Assembly: GCA_034667405.1 (NCBI GenBank)
Contig: JAXDJX010000018.1
Location: 62,001 to 126,000 of the forward strand
Origin: JANXVR01 sp034667405
GTDB lineage: Bacteria > Actinomycetota > UBA4738 > HRBIN12
Reading direction: 5' to 3'
Length of the DNA: 64,000 nucleotides
The translations under genes were made by a program, and so were the position numbers. The notes below the pieces were generated by a model that saw only the letters and a list, made by a program, of their open reading frames with translations, was not told the origin of the DNA and ran no database searches. The stretch's first letter is position 1. Every line of letters begins with the position of its first letter. This document shows, in pieces, positions 1-8,376 of this stretch.

Positions 1-2
1 CC

Positions 3-1487
3 GACGGCGTCACCACCATCAAGATCGGTGAGGCAAACTCGACGGTCACGGGGTCGCATACCTACACGATCCACTACACCGTCAGGGGCGCGATCGACGC
101 CTTCTCCGATCACGAAGAGTTGTACTGGAACGCCGTAGGCGAGACCTGGACCGTGCTCATCTCCGACGTCCACATCACCGTGACGGCCCCCCAGATGGGT
201 CAGGTGACGTGCTTCCAAGGTCCGGAGGGCTCGCAGCTCCCCTGTGACACGACCCGCCATCACGAGGGGGGCCAGACCGCGACGTTCGGTGCGGACACGC
301 TCTATCCCTACCAAGGGCTGTCGGTCGTCGTCTCGATGCCGAAGGGCGCAGTGCCCGTCGAGCTGTTGAAACGCGAACGATGGTCGTTCCGCCGGGCATT
401 CAGCGTTGCGCCCGGCCCCGCCGCCGCGGCAGGCGGATCGCTGGCACTGATGGTCGGAGGGTTCCTCGTTCTTGCGTGGCGACGTGGCCGCGATCGGGTG
501 TTCGTCGGGTCGGACGTGGACGCGGTGATGGGTGGTCATCTGGGAGATCAACCGGTGCCACTGGGACAGGCCGACAGGTCGGCGCCGGTGGAGTTCGCTC
601 CGCCGGAAGGTCTTCGTCCGGGGCAGATCGGCACCCTCATCGACGGGCAGGCGAACACCCTGGACGTGACGGCCACGATCGTCGATCTCGCCGTGCGTGG
701 ATACCTGCGGATCGAGGAGATCCCCGACCCCGGGTTGTTCGGCAAGGCCGATTGGCGGCTGCTCCGCCGGGATGCCGATGACGGAGCCTTGGCACCGTAT
801 GAACGGAAACTCTATGAAGCGCTCTTCGAGGCAGGTTCGGACGTGACGCTCTCGAGCCTCCGGACGCAGTTCGCACCGAAGCTGCATGACGTCGAAGAGA
901 AGCTGTACCAGGACGCCATGAAACGGAAATGGTTCGCGATCCGACCGGACAAAGTGAGAGCCACGTGGCAGGCGCGCGCTCGTGGTCTCATCGTCGTGGG
1001 TGCGATCGGCACGTATGTCCTCGCGAGGTTCACGCACCTGGGGCTGGTTGGCGTGGCTGTGGTGGTCGCAGGTATCGCGGTCGCTATCGGTGGGCATCTC
1101 ATGCCCGCGAGAACCGCGACCGGCACGGCGATGCTTCGTCGCGTCCGGGGATTCAGGACGGTGATCGAGAAGTGTGAGGAATACACCGCGAGATGGGCTG
1201 AGCAGGAGAACGTCTTCACCGCCTTCCTGCCCTATGCCGTCGTGTTCGGGGTGACCGAGAAGTGGGCGAAAACCTTCGAAGCCCTCGGCGTGCCTGCCGA
1301 CACGAGTTGGTACGTCTCCTCGAGACCGTTCACGTACCTGGCCCTCGGGCATGCGTTGGATGGATTCGCGGTCAGCACCGGAGGCACGCTCTCGACCACG
1401 CCGGCCTCGAGCGGGACCAGCGGGTTCAGTGGGGGCGGGGGATTCAGCGGCGGCGGTTTCGGAGGAGGAGGCGGGGGCAGTTGGTAG
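3..1487 (+). CDS. DUF2207 domain membrane protein, 5' end outside window
   Basis: The reading frame is open from base 3, so the gene enters from the left; 494 residues are visible. The first part matches the extracellular beta-rich domain of DUF2207 proteins (YTIHYTVRGAID, then an EELYWN motif). A membrane segment follows at about residues 137-157, a cytoplasmic stretch, and a further hydrophobic pair at about 325-365. The C-terminus is a Gly/Ser tail rich in GGGGFSGGGF, typical of the family. The function of DUF2207 proteins is not established. The signal peptide and start codon are not visible. Confidence 0.88.
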   Translation, partial: DGVTTIKIGEANSTVTGSHTYTIHYTVRGAIDAFSDHEELYWNAVGETWTVLISDVHITVTAPQMGQVTCFQGPEGSQLPCDTTRHHEGGQTATFGADTLYPYQGLSVVVSMPKGAVPVELLKRERWSFRRAFSVAPGPAAAAGGSLALMVGGFLVLAWRRGRDRVFVGSDVDAVMGGHLGDQPVPLGQADRSAPVEFAPPEGLRPGQIGTLIDGQANTLDVTATIVDLAVRGYLRIEEIPDPGLFGKADWRLLRRDADDGALAPYERKLYEALFEAGSDVTLSSLRTQFAPKLHDVEEKLYQDAMKRKWFAIRPDKVRATWQARARGLIVVGAIGTYVLARFTHLGLVGVAVVVAGIAVAIGGHLMPARTATGTAMLRRVRGFRTVIEKCEEYTARWAEQENVFTAFLPYAVVFGVTEKWAKTFEALGVPADTSWYVSSRPFTYLALGHALDGFAVSTGGTLSTTPASSGTSGFSGGGGFSGGGFGGGGGGSW

Positions 1488-1522
1488 CCGACCCTCGGCC
1501 ATCCCCGCGACAGCGCACCCGA

Positions 1523-1528
1523 TAGCAT
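1523..1528 (+). promoter_or_regulatory. -10 box TAGCAT for the acetyltransferase gene
   Basis: TAGCAT ends 6 nt before the ATG at 1535. The spacing would put the transcription start at or next to the ATG, giving a leaderless mRNA. There is no Shine-Dalgarno sequence. Confidence 0.5.
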
Positions 1529-1534
1529 CTCTGC

Positions 1535-2527
1535 ATGCGGATCACTTTCAGCGAGGACGGACGTGACTTCCACCGCAGAGGCTGGGCCGAACTCGTCGTC
1601 GCCGATCCCGCGGGCACGTTCTTCCACACTCCCGGCTATTTGAAGCTCTACTGGGAGGAATTCGGTGAACAGCCGGAACATCTCCTGCTCGCGTTCGCGG
1701 AAGAGGATGACGGCACGCAGGTCGGTGCGGTCGCCTTCGAGCGGATCGACGAGACCCTTCGGTTCCTGGGTGGCACCGAGGTCACCGACTACATGGGGCC
1801 GGTCGGCGTGCCGGAGAGCCGGGACGCCGTGGCAAAAGAACTGTGGGCGGGGCTCGTCGCACGAGAGGATTGGAGGACGGCAGATCTCCGCGGTCTCGCT
1901 GCGGACGATCCGTGGCTCGGACTGCTGGCCGAGGCTGCAGCCGCCCAGGGCCTCAGCGTCGAGGAGACCGATGACCAGAACGGAACGGCGCCGTTCCTCC
2001 CGCTGCCTCCCAGCTGGGAACGCTATCTGGAGATCCTTCCCGCCAAGCTCCGGCACGAGATCAAGCGCAAGGCGAAGAAACTCGAAGCCGAGACCGGCCC
2101 TTTCCGCATCGAGTCGGCCACACGAGGCACGCTGAACCTGTTGCTCGATCGCTTCGTGGAGCTGCACCGGATGAGCGAAGGACCAAAGGGCGTGTTCATG
2201 CAACCGGGGATGGAGATCTTCTTCCGCCGGCTCGGCGAGGCGTTCCTGCCCGAGGGGATCTTCGATCTCACGTTCATCGAGGTCGAGGGCGAGCTGGCAG
2301 CCGGGACCATCGGGTTCCGATTCGGCGGAACGTTCTCCCTCTACAACTCGGCGTTCGACCGGAAATGGGGGAACCTGGCCCCCGGCATGGTGCTCGTGGG
2401 AGAGGACATCCGCCTGGCCATCGAAGCGGGCTGCACGGCGTTCGACCTGCTGAAGGGCGACTACGAGTACAAATATCGCTTCGGTGCCGAGCGTCGGCTG
2501 GTTCGCCGGCTCATGGTGGCACGGTAG
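1535..2527 (+). CDS. BioF2-like (CelD/BcsL, FemAB-related) acyltransferase
   Basis: This 330-residue protein resembles the double-GNAT BioF2-like acetyltransferase family. An N-terminal half ends with a lysine/arginine-rich segment (LRHEIKRKAKKLE, about residues 172-184). A C-terminal half carries the typical GTIGFRFGGTFSLYNSAFD core, a stretch about entering via an amphipathic helix (VGEDIRLAIEAG), and FDLLKGDYEYKYRFG. Members transfer acyl groups in cell-envelope or exopolysaccharide metabolism; the substrate here is unknown. The ATG is preceded by a leaderless-type -10 box. It stands alone between DUF2207 and a convergent sigma/anti-sigma pair. Confidence 0.8.
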   Translation: MRITFSEDGRDFHRRGWAELVVADPAGTFFHTPGYLKLYWEEFGEQPEHLLLAFAEEDDGTQVGAVAFERIDETLRFLGGTEVTDYMGPVGVPESRDAVAKELWAGLVAREDWRTADLRGLAADDPWLGLLAEAAAAQGLSVEETDDQNGTAPFLPLPPSWERYLEILPAKLRHEIKRKAKKLEAETGPFRIESATRGTLNLLLDRFVELHRMSEGPKGVFMQPGMEIFFRRLGEAFLPEGIFDLTFIEVEGELAAGTIGFRFGGTFSLYNSAFDRKWGNLAPGMVLVGEDIRLAIEAGCTAFDLLKGDYEYKYRFGAERRLVRRLMVAR

Positions 2528-2546
2528 AGCGGGAGCCGGGGCGCGC

Positions 2547-3266
2547 TCAGTCTGTGTCGATCTCCGCCGTGGCGATCACCGTGCCCGACGCGTCCCGGAC
2601 GGTGAGATGGTCGAAGACGGTGAGGTCGGCCGATGTCACGATCCAGCACGAACCATCTCCGTCGGATCGGATCTTCATGGGCGAGATCGTGATCGTGCGC
2701 CCGTCCGGTGCGTCCAGGATCGCCGTCAGCCGGCCTACCCGTCCCGGCGCACGAACGAACACCGCCGCCCACGACTGATCCTGGTGGGAGTCGTACACCA
2801 GGACGCTTCCTTCCAGCGTCACGCCGTCTGAGGGTGTGAGCGTCCCGGCACGGAACTCCTTGCCGCCCAAGGTCTGCAGCACCTTCGTGTAGCTGGCGGC
2901 ATCGGCCGACGCGCTGATGGCGTTGTGCCGCTCCGACAGCCCCCAGACAGTCGAAACAAGGATGGCGAGGACCGCGGCAGCTGCCGCTAACCACGATGCA
3001 CGCGGCCGCCGCGGGCCTCCCACCACCGCAGGAACCGATGCCCATTCGGCTTGCAGAACATCGGTGACGCGCATCTTGAGCTCGTCGGGTGGTTCCCGAT
3101 CGTGCGCTGCGCTCGCGAACGCCGCGAGGCCGTCGCCCAGCGCGGTGACCTCGGCCCGGCATGCCGCGCACCCTCGAAGGTGGGCGGCTACCTCGTCGGC
3201 GTCGTGCTCCGCAAGCGTGCCCAGGAGGTGGTCCGAGAGCCGCTCGCGGACGTCCTCACACGTCAT
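2547..3266 (-). CDS. zinc-finger anti-sigma factor, membrane-anchored
   Basis: The 239-residue protein has the ZAS anti-sigma motif near its N-terminus (C3, H29, C33, C36 in AAHLRGCAAC). One membrane helix at about residues 91-110 follows, then an extracytoplasmic domain of about 130 residues. It should hold the ECF sigma factor encoded just upstream until a signal reaches the outer domain. The start ATG lies inside the end of the sigma gene (11-bp overlap), so the two are translationally coupled. A longer in-frame extension to 3401 is an antisense-like artefact within the sigma gene. Confidence 0.9.
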   Translation of the reverse strand: MTCEDVRERLSDHLLGTLAEHDADEVAAHLRGCAACRAEVTALGDGLAAFASAAHDREPPDELKMRVTDVLQAEWASVPAVVGGPRRPRASWLAAAAAVLAILVSTVWGLSERHNAISASADAASYTKVLQTLGGKEFRAGTLTPSDGVTLEGSVLVYDSHQDQSWAAVFVRAPGRVGRLTAILDAPDGRTITISPMKIRSDGDGSCWIVTSADLTVFDHLTVRDASGTVIATAEIDTD

Positions 3267-3837
3267 CGAGGAACTCCTGTCCCATCGCTTCGCGCAGCCG
3301 AAGCAGCGCCGTCCTGATCCTGGTCTTCGCGGTTCCGACGGGGATCCCTTCGATCTCGGCGATCTCACCGCTGGTCCGCCCGCCGAAATAGGCGAGCTCA
3401 AGCGCGGCGCGCTGTTCGGGGCTCAGGGCGGCCATCGCATGGCGCGCTCGCCCGGCGAGGTCGGCGGTCGTTGCCTGTTGTTCGGGACCCGCGCTCGGAT
3501 CGATGTCTTGGGTCTCGCCGATCCGTTCCAGGGATCGCGATTCCAAAACTCTGCGACGTAGAGAGTCGATGGCGAGCGAGCGCGCCACCAGGAGCACCCA
3601 CGTCTCGAGCTTGCCCCGATCGGCGTCGAAGGACCCGGCGGTTCGCCAGAGTTTCACGAACGTGTCCTGCACCAGGTCCTGTGCAGCAGCGTGGCTCCCG
3701 AGCATCACGATCCCCAATCCGTAGACACGCGAAGCGAACCGCCCGTAGAGTTCGTCGGCCGCCCGGGAGTCGCGTGAAACGAACGCCCGCATCAGGGCGC
3801 CGTCGGACTCAGGCTCGTTCGCTCGCACTCGCAGCAC
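3256..3837 (-). CDS. ECF RNA polymerase sigma factor
   Basis: 193 residues with sigma region 2 (core DLVQDTFVKLWR, about residues 56-67) and region 4 (LSPEQRAALELAYFGGRTSGEIAEIEG split over two helices, ending GTAKTRIRTALLRLRE). It directs RNA polymerase to a stress regulon that includes, as a rule, its own operon. The downstream anti-sigma overlaps it. A TACGAT box at 3841-3846 lies only 3 nt before the GTG at 3837, so translation may actually start at the in-frame GTG at 3828, nine bases further in. Confidence 0.93.
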   Translation of the reverse strand: MLRVRANEPESDGALMRAFVSRDSRAADELYGRFASRVYGLGIVMLGSHAAAQDLVQDTFVKLWRTAGSFDADRGKLETWVLLVARSLAIDSLRRRVLESRSLERIGETQDIDPSAGPEQQATTADLAGRARHAMAALSPEQRAALELAYFGGRTSGEIAEIEGIPVGTAKTRIRTALLRLREAMGQEFLDDV

Positions 3838-3840
3838 GCT

Positions 3841-3846
3841 ATCGTA
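3841..3846 (-). promoter_or_regulatory. -10 box TACGAT for the sigma/anti-sigma operon
   Basis: Read on the minus strand, TACGAT precedes the annotated GTG by 3 nt and the next in-frame GTG (3828) by 12 nt. If used, it favours the second GTG as the real start. Confidence 0.35.
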
Positions 3847-3892
3847 GGAAGTACGAACGGGAAGGCTTGCCGGTTCGTTCGTCCGATGAGGG

Positions 3893-4762
3893 CTAGTGGT
3901 AGCCGTTCTGCCGATACTTCGCGAACCCGTCGTAGAAGTCCGACGGTGTCATCCCGAATGCCCGCGTGAACGCCTTCGTGAAGTTCCCCGTCCGCGCGAT
4001 GAGCGGCCAGAATGTTCGGAGTGCCTGATCGCTCGACTTCGAGATGAGGTAGTCGACGGCGCCGAACGCCACGGTGTATTCCTCGAAGGTCTGCAGAACA
4101 CGCATGCGCTGCAAGGGCTTCGACGTTTCCGTCCTGGCGATGGCGAGCCGTTTCGCCCGCTCGGAGGCGAACGGTGCCTTCCCCAAGGTCGCCGCTGCCC
4201 GGACCGACTCGAACTCGGCGGTGCCCTCGATGAACCATCCGGGGATGTGGACCGTCGGAACCGGACACTCGGGCGAGTACTGCGAGCACGTCCTGAACGG
4301 GTACTGCACAACGTGGTACCACTCGTGCAGGAGGATCTGCAGCTTCTGCGGCTGTGTGAGGAGCGGCCAGGCTCCTCCCGCGTAGACGATCACCGTCGAA
4401 GACCCACGATCGGTCGGTGAGGCCAAGGCAGCGATATTGCCGTTCGATCCGTTGACCACATGCGTCACTACCGAGGGATCGGGACAGGCGGGGACGCGGA
4501 TCTCGTAGAACCGCCGAGCGGTTTCCGTGGCGCGGTGGATGAGTTCTCTGTCGGCCTTGGGCAGACCGGCTCCGTAGTCGAACGTCAGCTTGAAGTCCGA
4601 CACGCTCGACGAGCACCCTGTAGGTGATGCGGAGGGTGGTGGCCCCGAGGGCGTCAGCTCGCCGATCGTCGGTCCTGGGCCGGAACAAGCGGCGAGCAGC
4701 AGGAACGCTCCGAGGATTCGGATCCGGGAAGGATCGACCCCGGATCTCCCAGATTCAGGCAT
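3893..4762 (-). CDS. lipoprotein with gluzincin-type metallopeptidase motif
   Basis: 289 residues beginning with a hydrophobic signal and a lipobox (LLAAC, Cys26), so exported and lipid-anchored. HEWYH at residues 146-150 fits the HExxH zinc site. The segment FIEGTAEF about 30 residues later supplies the third (Glu) ligand as in peptidase MA/gluzincin proteins. The substrate is unknown. The ATG chosen overlaps the stop of the upstream gene by 8 bp, so the two are coupled. It lies next to the ECF sigma operon and points the same way, which makes membership of that regulon possible but unproven. Confidence 0.8.
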   Translation of the reverse strand: MPESGRSGVDPSRIRILGAFLLLAACSGPGPTIGELTPSGPPPSASPTGCSSSVSDFKLTFDYGAGLPKADRELIHRATETARRFYEIRVPACPDPSVVTHVVNGSNGNIAALASPTDRGSSTVIVYAGGAWPLLTQPQKLQILLHEWYHVVQYPFRTCSQYSPECPVPTVHIPGWFIEGTAEFESVRAAATLGKAPFASERAKRLAIARTETSKPLQRMRVLQTFEEYTVAFGAVDYLISKSSDQALRTFWPLIARTGNFTKAFTRAFGMTPSDFYDGFAKYRQNGYH

Positions 4763-5585
4763 ACGCCGTGATGGTGCGGAGCACCAGTTCGGCCAGGGCG
4801 ATGTCACCACCCAGGGACACACTTCCCGAGGCGAGCACGTCGTCGGGATCGAGTCGTTTTCCGGCGACCAGCGCGAATTGGGGTGCCCGCCCTTTCATCC
4901 AGGCGTCCGGCTCATGCCCCGCGCCCGGGACCTCTCCGGCTCCCAACCCCCAGTGCCAGGAACCCTGACCGGCCCCTTCCAGATCGATACGAACCGTTCG
5001 TCCGGCGAGCGACACCGCGTCGCGCGCCAGCGCCCAAGGGAGCATGCGGACGCCCAGGTCCACGGTGAGGTAGATCGGCCAGTGCTCGTATTGCGGACCC
5101 AAGCCGTTCGTGGCGCGGATGTCCTCGCCGTGCAGCCACCATTCGACGATCCGGGATTGAACGAGGTACCGGGCCGCGATCTCGCCGGATACCCACGAGA
5201 ACCGACGTTCGGACCACTCCGCGTCGGAGAGACGTGCCGCATGTGCCAGGAACGAGTCGGCTGCCTGTCCCCAGAGCGTGAGAACCTCCCTGGTGGTGAG
5301 ACCCGAACGCCGGTTCACGGTCCCCGCGTTGTACGCATCCAGATCGAACGGCCGGTCCCCGAGACTCTCCCGGTACTCCTCGAGTTCCTGAGCCGGTTCG
5401 CCGGCTACGAGCTGTGCGGCCGCCGTATCCGCGGCCGCGAGATGCGCCATCACGTCACGATTCCACCAGCCGGGAGCGGCGCTCGGTAGATCCCACGTGG
5501 CCGGTCCGGCGAACTGGATCATCCGCCCCAGACGTTGCCGTTCGGCGTGCGCGATGCCGAGCAGCGTTCCCTTATCCAGGCTCAC
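4755..5585 (-). CDS. maleylpyruvate isomerase (mycothiol-dependent) fold protein
   Basis: 276 residues with the N-terminal DinB/MDMPI four-helix domain: WNRDVMAHLAAAD near residue 41, and the later HGEDIRATNG, supply the histidines typical of the metal site. A C-terminal SCP2-like domain follows. The family is called mycothiol-dependent maleylpyruvate isomerase, but most paralogs have no known reaction. GTG start with a strong GGAGGAG site 5-11 bases upstream. Upstream in-frame extension to 6038 is antisense to glycerate kinase and was dropped. Confidence 0.85.
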   Translation of the reverse strand: MSLDKGTLLGIAHAERQRLGRMIQFAGPATWDLPSAAPGWWNRDVMAHLAAADTAAAQLVAGEPAQELEEYRESLGDRPFDLDAYNAGTVNRRSGLTTREVLTLWGQAADSFLAHAARLSDAEWSERRFSWVSGEIAARYLVQSRIVEWWLHGEDIRATNGLGPQYEHWPIYLTVDLGVRMLPWALARDAVSLAGRTVRIDLEGAGQGSWHWGLGAGEVPGAGHEPDAWMKGRAPQFALVAGKRLDPDDVLASGSVSLGGDIALAELVLRTITAYA

Positions 5586-5636
5586 TCGATCTCCTCCGTC
5601 TGCACTCCCGGATTCCCCCGGTGTCGGCGCGGATTG

Positions 5637-5642
5637 TACATT
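5637..5642 (+). promoter_or_regulatory. -10 box TACATT for glycerate kinase
   Basis: TACATT ends 6 nt before the ATG at 5649, in the divergent gap with the MDMPI-like gene. It is consistent with a leaderless transcript. Confidence 0.5.
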
Positions 5643-5648
5643 CGCCGG

Positions 5649-6773
5649 ATGCGCCTCCTCCTGGCTCCCGACAAGTTCCGCGGCACGCTGACGGCCCGGC
5701 AGGCCGCTGAAGCGTTCGAGACCGGCTGGCGACGGGCGAGGCCGGGGGATACGCACGACCTCGCACCGCTCGCCGACGGGGGCGAAGGCACGCTTGAGGC
5801 CTTGGTTGACGCGTTGGGGGGCACGGTTGTCGGCGCGCAGGTGACCGGCCCTCTGGGCGAGCGCGTCGACGCGGCGTTCGGTGTGGCGGAGGGGCCGAAC
5901 GGCCGGGTGGCCATCGTGGAGATGGCGCGTGCCTCCGGCCTCGCGCTCATCTCCGAGAGCCGCCGCGATCCGGGTAGGACGACCACGTACGGGACGGGCG
6001 AACTCATCAGGCTGGCCCTCGACCACGAACCAGCGCACTTGGTGGTGTGCATCGGAGGGAGCGCGACGAACGACGGTGGCGCCGGGATGGCACAGGCGCT
6101 GGGGGCACGGCTGTCGGATGAACGAGGAGACCCTCTCGAGCCCGGCGGCCTCGCGCTCATGGGCCTGAAGGGCATCGACGTCTCATCGATGGATCCCCGG
6201 TTACGGCGACTGAAGACGACCGTGGCGAGCGATGTGGACAGTCCGCTCTGCGGACCGTCCGGCGCAAGTGCCGTCTTCGGACCCCAGAAAGGGGCATCGC
6301 CGGAGGATGTGCAGGACCTGGATCGCTCGCTCGCCCATCTCGCCGCAGTGGTGCACCGAGACCTGGGGATCAACCTGAAAGACGAACCCGGCGCCGGCGC
6401 GGCCGGGGGACTTGGCTTCGGTCTCATGGCGTTCTGCGGGGCGCACCTGCGGCCCGGGATCGACGTGGTCATGGAGGCGGTGGGGCTCGCAGAGCGGATG
6501 GCTCTGGCCGATGTCGCCGTAACCGGCGAAGGGAAGCTGGATCAGCAATCGCTCCGTGGCAAGGTTCCGGCGGGTGTCCTCCGCCTGGCGGGGGAGACCG
6601 ATGTGCCGGTGTTGATCGTCTGTGGGGTAGCCGAGGTTGAGCCTGCCGGCGCCCAAGTATGGGCGCTCAGCGAGCGTTTCGGGCTGGAGGCCGCGCTCCG
6701 GGATGCCCGCGGGTGCCTGATCGGCCTGGCGGCCGAGCTGGCCCAACGATGGCAAGAACCGGACGGCTCCTGA
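5649..6773 (+). CDS. glxK: glycerate 2-kinase (GlxK/GarK family)
   Basis: 374 residues. The family signatures are clear: PDKFRGTLTARQAAEAF at the N-terminus, the PLADGGEGTLEAL motif at about residue 40, and GAAGGLGFGLMAF in the C-terminal half. The enzyme phosphorylates D-glycerate to 2-phosphoglycerate using ATP and feeds photorespiratory-type or serine-derived glycerate into glycolysis. Start chosen at the ATG directly after the -10 box; 38 upstream in-frame codons overlap the divergent gene and its promoter. No partner glyoxylate or tartronate genes are adjacent. Confidence 0.93.
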   Translation: MRLLLAPDKFRGTLTARQAAEAFETGWRRARPGDTHDLAPLADGGEGTLEALVDALGGTVVGAQVTGPLGERVDAAFGVAEGPNGRVAIVEMARASGLALISESRRDPGRTTTYGTGELIRLALDHEPAHLVVCIGGSATNDGGAGMAQALGARLSDERGDPLEPGGLALMGLKGIDVSSMDPRLRRLKTTVASDVDSPLCGPSGASAVFGPQKGASPEDVQDLDRSLAHLAAVVHRDLGINLKDEPGAGAAGGLGFGLMAFCGAHLRPGIDVVMEAVGLAERMALADVAVTGEGKLDQQSLRGKVPAGVLRLAGETDVPVLIVCGVAEVEPAGAQVWALSERFGLEAALRDARGCLIGLAAELAQRWQEPDGS

Positions 6774-6793
6774 ACGTTCGGCCAACGTCCGGC

Positions 6794-6799
6794 TACAAT
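6794..6799 (+). promoter_or_regulatory. -10 box TACAAT for the Fe-S carrier gene
   Basis: Near-consensus TACAAT about 42 nt before the ATG. Unlike most promoters here it leaves a leader, and the leader carries a strong GGAGGAG ribosome site at 6831-6837. Confidence 0.5.
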
Positions 6800-6840
6800 C
6801 TCTGGGTAGTTCCCAACATCACCAGCATCCGGAGGAGACC

Positions 6841-7161
6841 ATGATCACGCTGACCGAAGCAGCTGCCGGCAAGGTGAAGGCCCTGCTGCAGGAAGAAGGT
6901 CGAGACGACATCGCGCTCCGCGTTGCGGTTCAGCCCGGTGGGTGCTCGGGTCTTCGGTATTCGATGTACCTCGACGACCAGGTATCCGAGAAGGACGCAA
7001 CGCAGGAGCAGTTCGGCGTGCGGCTCGTCATCGACAAGATGAGCGTTCCCTATCTCTCGCAGGCCACGGTGGATTTCGTCGACAGCTTGGAGCAGTCCGG
7101 CTTCACCATCGACAATCCGGCCGCGACGGGCGGATGCGCCTGCGGCAACTCGTTCCACTAA
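6841..7161 (+). CDS. erpA: ErpA/HesB-type iron-sulfur cluster carrier
   Basis: 106 residues, the usual length of A-type Fe-S carriers. The three conserved cysteines are present: C35 in GGCSG and C99/C101 in GGCACGNSF. Such proteins receive a cluster from the SUF or ISC scaffold and pass it to client enzymes. The window holds several clients (formate dehydrogenase subunits, KorAB). The start is fixed by a strong Shine-Dalgarno site. The gene is single and faces a convergent gene. Confidence 0.94.
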   Translation: MITLTEAAAGKVKALLQEEGRDDIALRVAVQPGGCSGLRYSMYLDDQVSEKDATQEQFGVRLVIDKMSVPYLSQATVDFVDSLEQSGFTIDNPAATGGCACGNSFH

Positions 7162-7183
7162 CCGGCCCCTGGGTCGGGTCGGT
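7161..7183. terminator. hairpin between convergent genes
   Basis: An 8-bp stem with one G-T pair (7161-7168 with 7176-7183) and a 7-base loop sits just past the stop of erpA, in the 34-bp gap before a convergent gene. No T tract follows, so it is at best a weak or factor-assisted terminator. Confidence 0.3.
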
Positions 7184-7195
7184 CTGTAACCCCCG

Positions 7196-8323
7196 CTAGG
7201 CCGGGATCTCGGCGTACCGTCTCTGGATGACGCCGCCGATCGAATCGAATCGCCCGCCCACGTAGAGCATGTCGGGCTCGACATCGATCCCCCAGATGCC
7301 GCCGTAGCAGCACGGGACCGTCACGATGCGGTAGGGCCTGAGCGTCCCGTCGGACGGCGCGAATACCGCGAGGAAGTTCCTGGGCTTCGAATCGATGTGA
7401 TCGAAATGGCCCGCGACGAAGACAAGCCCGGTCGGTCCGATCGCGATGTGCTGGACGTTGCCGTCTCCCCGATGCTGCCAGAGCGCCGTGCCGTCTGAGA
7501 GTCGGTAGGCGATCACGTGCCCGCCGCCGTTCCCGGAGCCGCCGTAGACGTTCGTGCCGTCGGTGGCCAATGAAAGGAAGCGCCAGGGGGTGTGATCCGC
7601 CCAGGACTGGGTGTCGCCGGTCACCGGGTCGAAGGAGGAGATGTGCGGGATGAAGTCGCCGTCCGCTACGACCCGCCCTGCTGTTACCACCACGCCTCGG
7701 ACGTTGGTTCCGTTCTGGCCCGGCTTCAGCGGACCGGGTCGGAACGAAGACACCAGTGCACCCGTGGTCAGCGAGATCGCTCCGAGGTTCGCCTGCGCGA
7801 CGCCGTCGATCGTCGTGAATCCTCCGCCCAGGTAGAGGGAGCCGTACTCGGGAGCGGGGGTGGCGGTGAAGATCCCGCCGAAGACGTGGGGATGGAACGA
7901 GGTGAGGAACGAACCGGTTGTGAGATCGAAGGCGCCGATGTTGGCCTGCGAGTGCCCTGCGATCGTCGCGAACCTCCCCGCGGCGTAGAGCGTGTTTCCC
8001 GACGCCACCAGCACGTTCACGGTGTCGCTCGCCCCTGGGTCCCAGGGGAGGGGGTTGCCGTCCGCATCAAGTTCGGCGAGATGCTGGCGGGCGATGATCT
8101 GGCTGCCCGAAGGGCTCACCAGGTGCGTGAAGCGTCCGGCGATGTAGGTGACCGAGCCGATGTGCACGATCGAGAGGACCACATCGTCAGCGGCCCAGGT
8201 ACTCCGCGGAGTCTTGGTGTACGCGGAGGCCGGCGTGACGCCGACCATCGTGACGAAGCACGCCGTGGCGATGATCGAGGCGAGGCAGCGAAGGACCGGG
8301 ATCCGTGCAACAGGGGAGGGCAT
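7196..8323 (-). CDS. secreted beta-propeller-like protein with repeated GRF blades
   Basis: 375 residues with a Sec signal peptide (hydrophobic segment ending PASAY at about residue 35). Repeated blades each contain AGRFTTI-like strands (YIAGRFTHL, YAAGRFATIAG, YLGGGFTTIDG, FVAGHFDHID, YVGGRFDSIGG), as in DUF5122/delta-60-type propellers. No catalytic motif was seen. The role is unknown; a secreted binding or structural protein is likely. The ATG follows a TAGGGT box by 7 nt. Confidence 0.75.
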   Translation of the reverse strand: MPSPVARIPVLRCLASIIATACFVTMVGVTPASAYTKTPRSTWAADDVVLSIVHIGSVTYIAGRFTHLVSPSGSQIIARQHLAELDADGNPLPWDPGASDTVNVLVASGNTLYAAGRFATIAGHSQANIGAFDLTTGSFLTSFHPHVFGGIFTATPAPEYGSLYLGGGFTTIDGVAQANLGAISLTTGALVSSFRPGPLKPGQNGTNVRGVVVTAGRVVADGDFIPHISSFDPVTGDTQSWADHTPWRFLSLATDGTNVYGGSGNGGGHVIAYRLSDGTALWQHRGDGNVQHIAIGPTGLVFVAGHFDHIDSKPRNFLAVFAPSDGTLRPYRIVTVPCCYGGIWGIDVEPDMLYVGGRFDSIGGVIQRRYAEIPA

Positions 8324-8330
8324 CGGCGCA

Positions 8331-8336
8331 ACCCTA
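8331..8336 (-). promoter_or_regulatory. -10 box TAGGGT for the propeller gene
   Basis: Minus-strand TAGGGT ends 7 nt before the ATG at 8323: the leaderless arrangement. Confidence 0.45.
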
Positions 8337-8376
8337 CGGGTTCTGAAACGCCCCGCGCAACGTCCGAAAGGACCAT

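Noticed and set aside
1420..1487. GGCGGGGG-rich repeat as a DNA repeat element
   Set aside because: It encodes the Gly/Ser tail typical of DUF2207 proteins and ends exactly at the stop.
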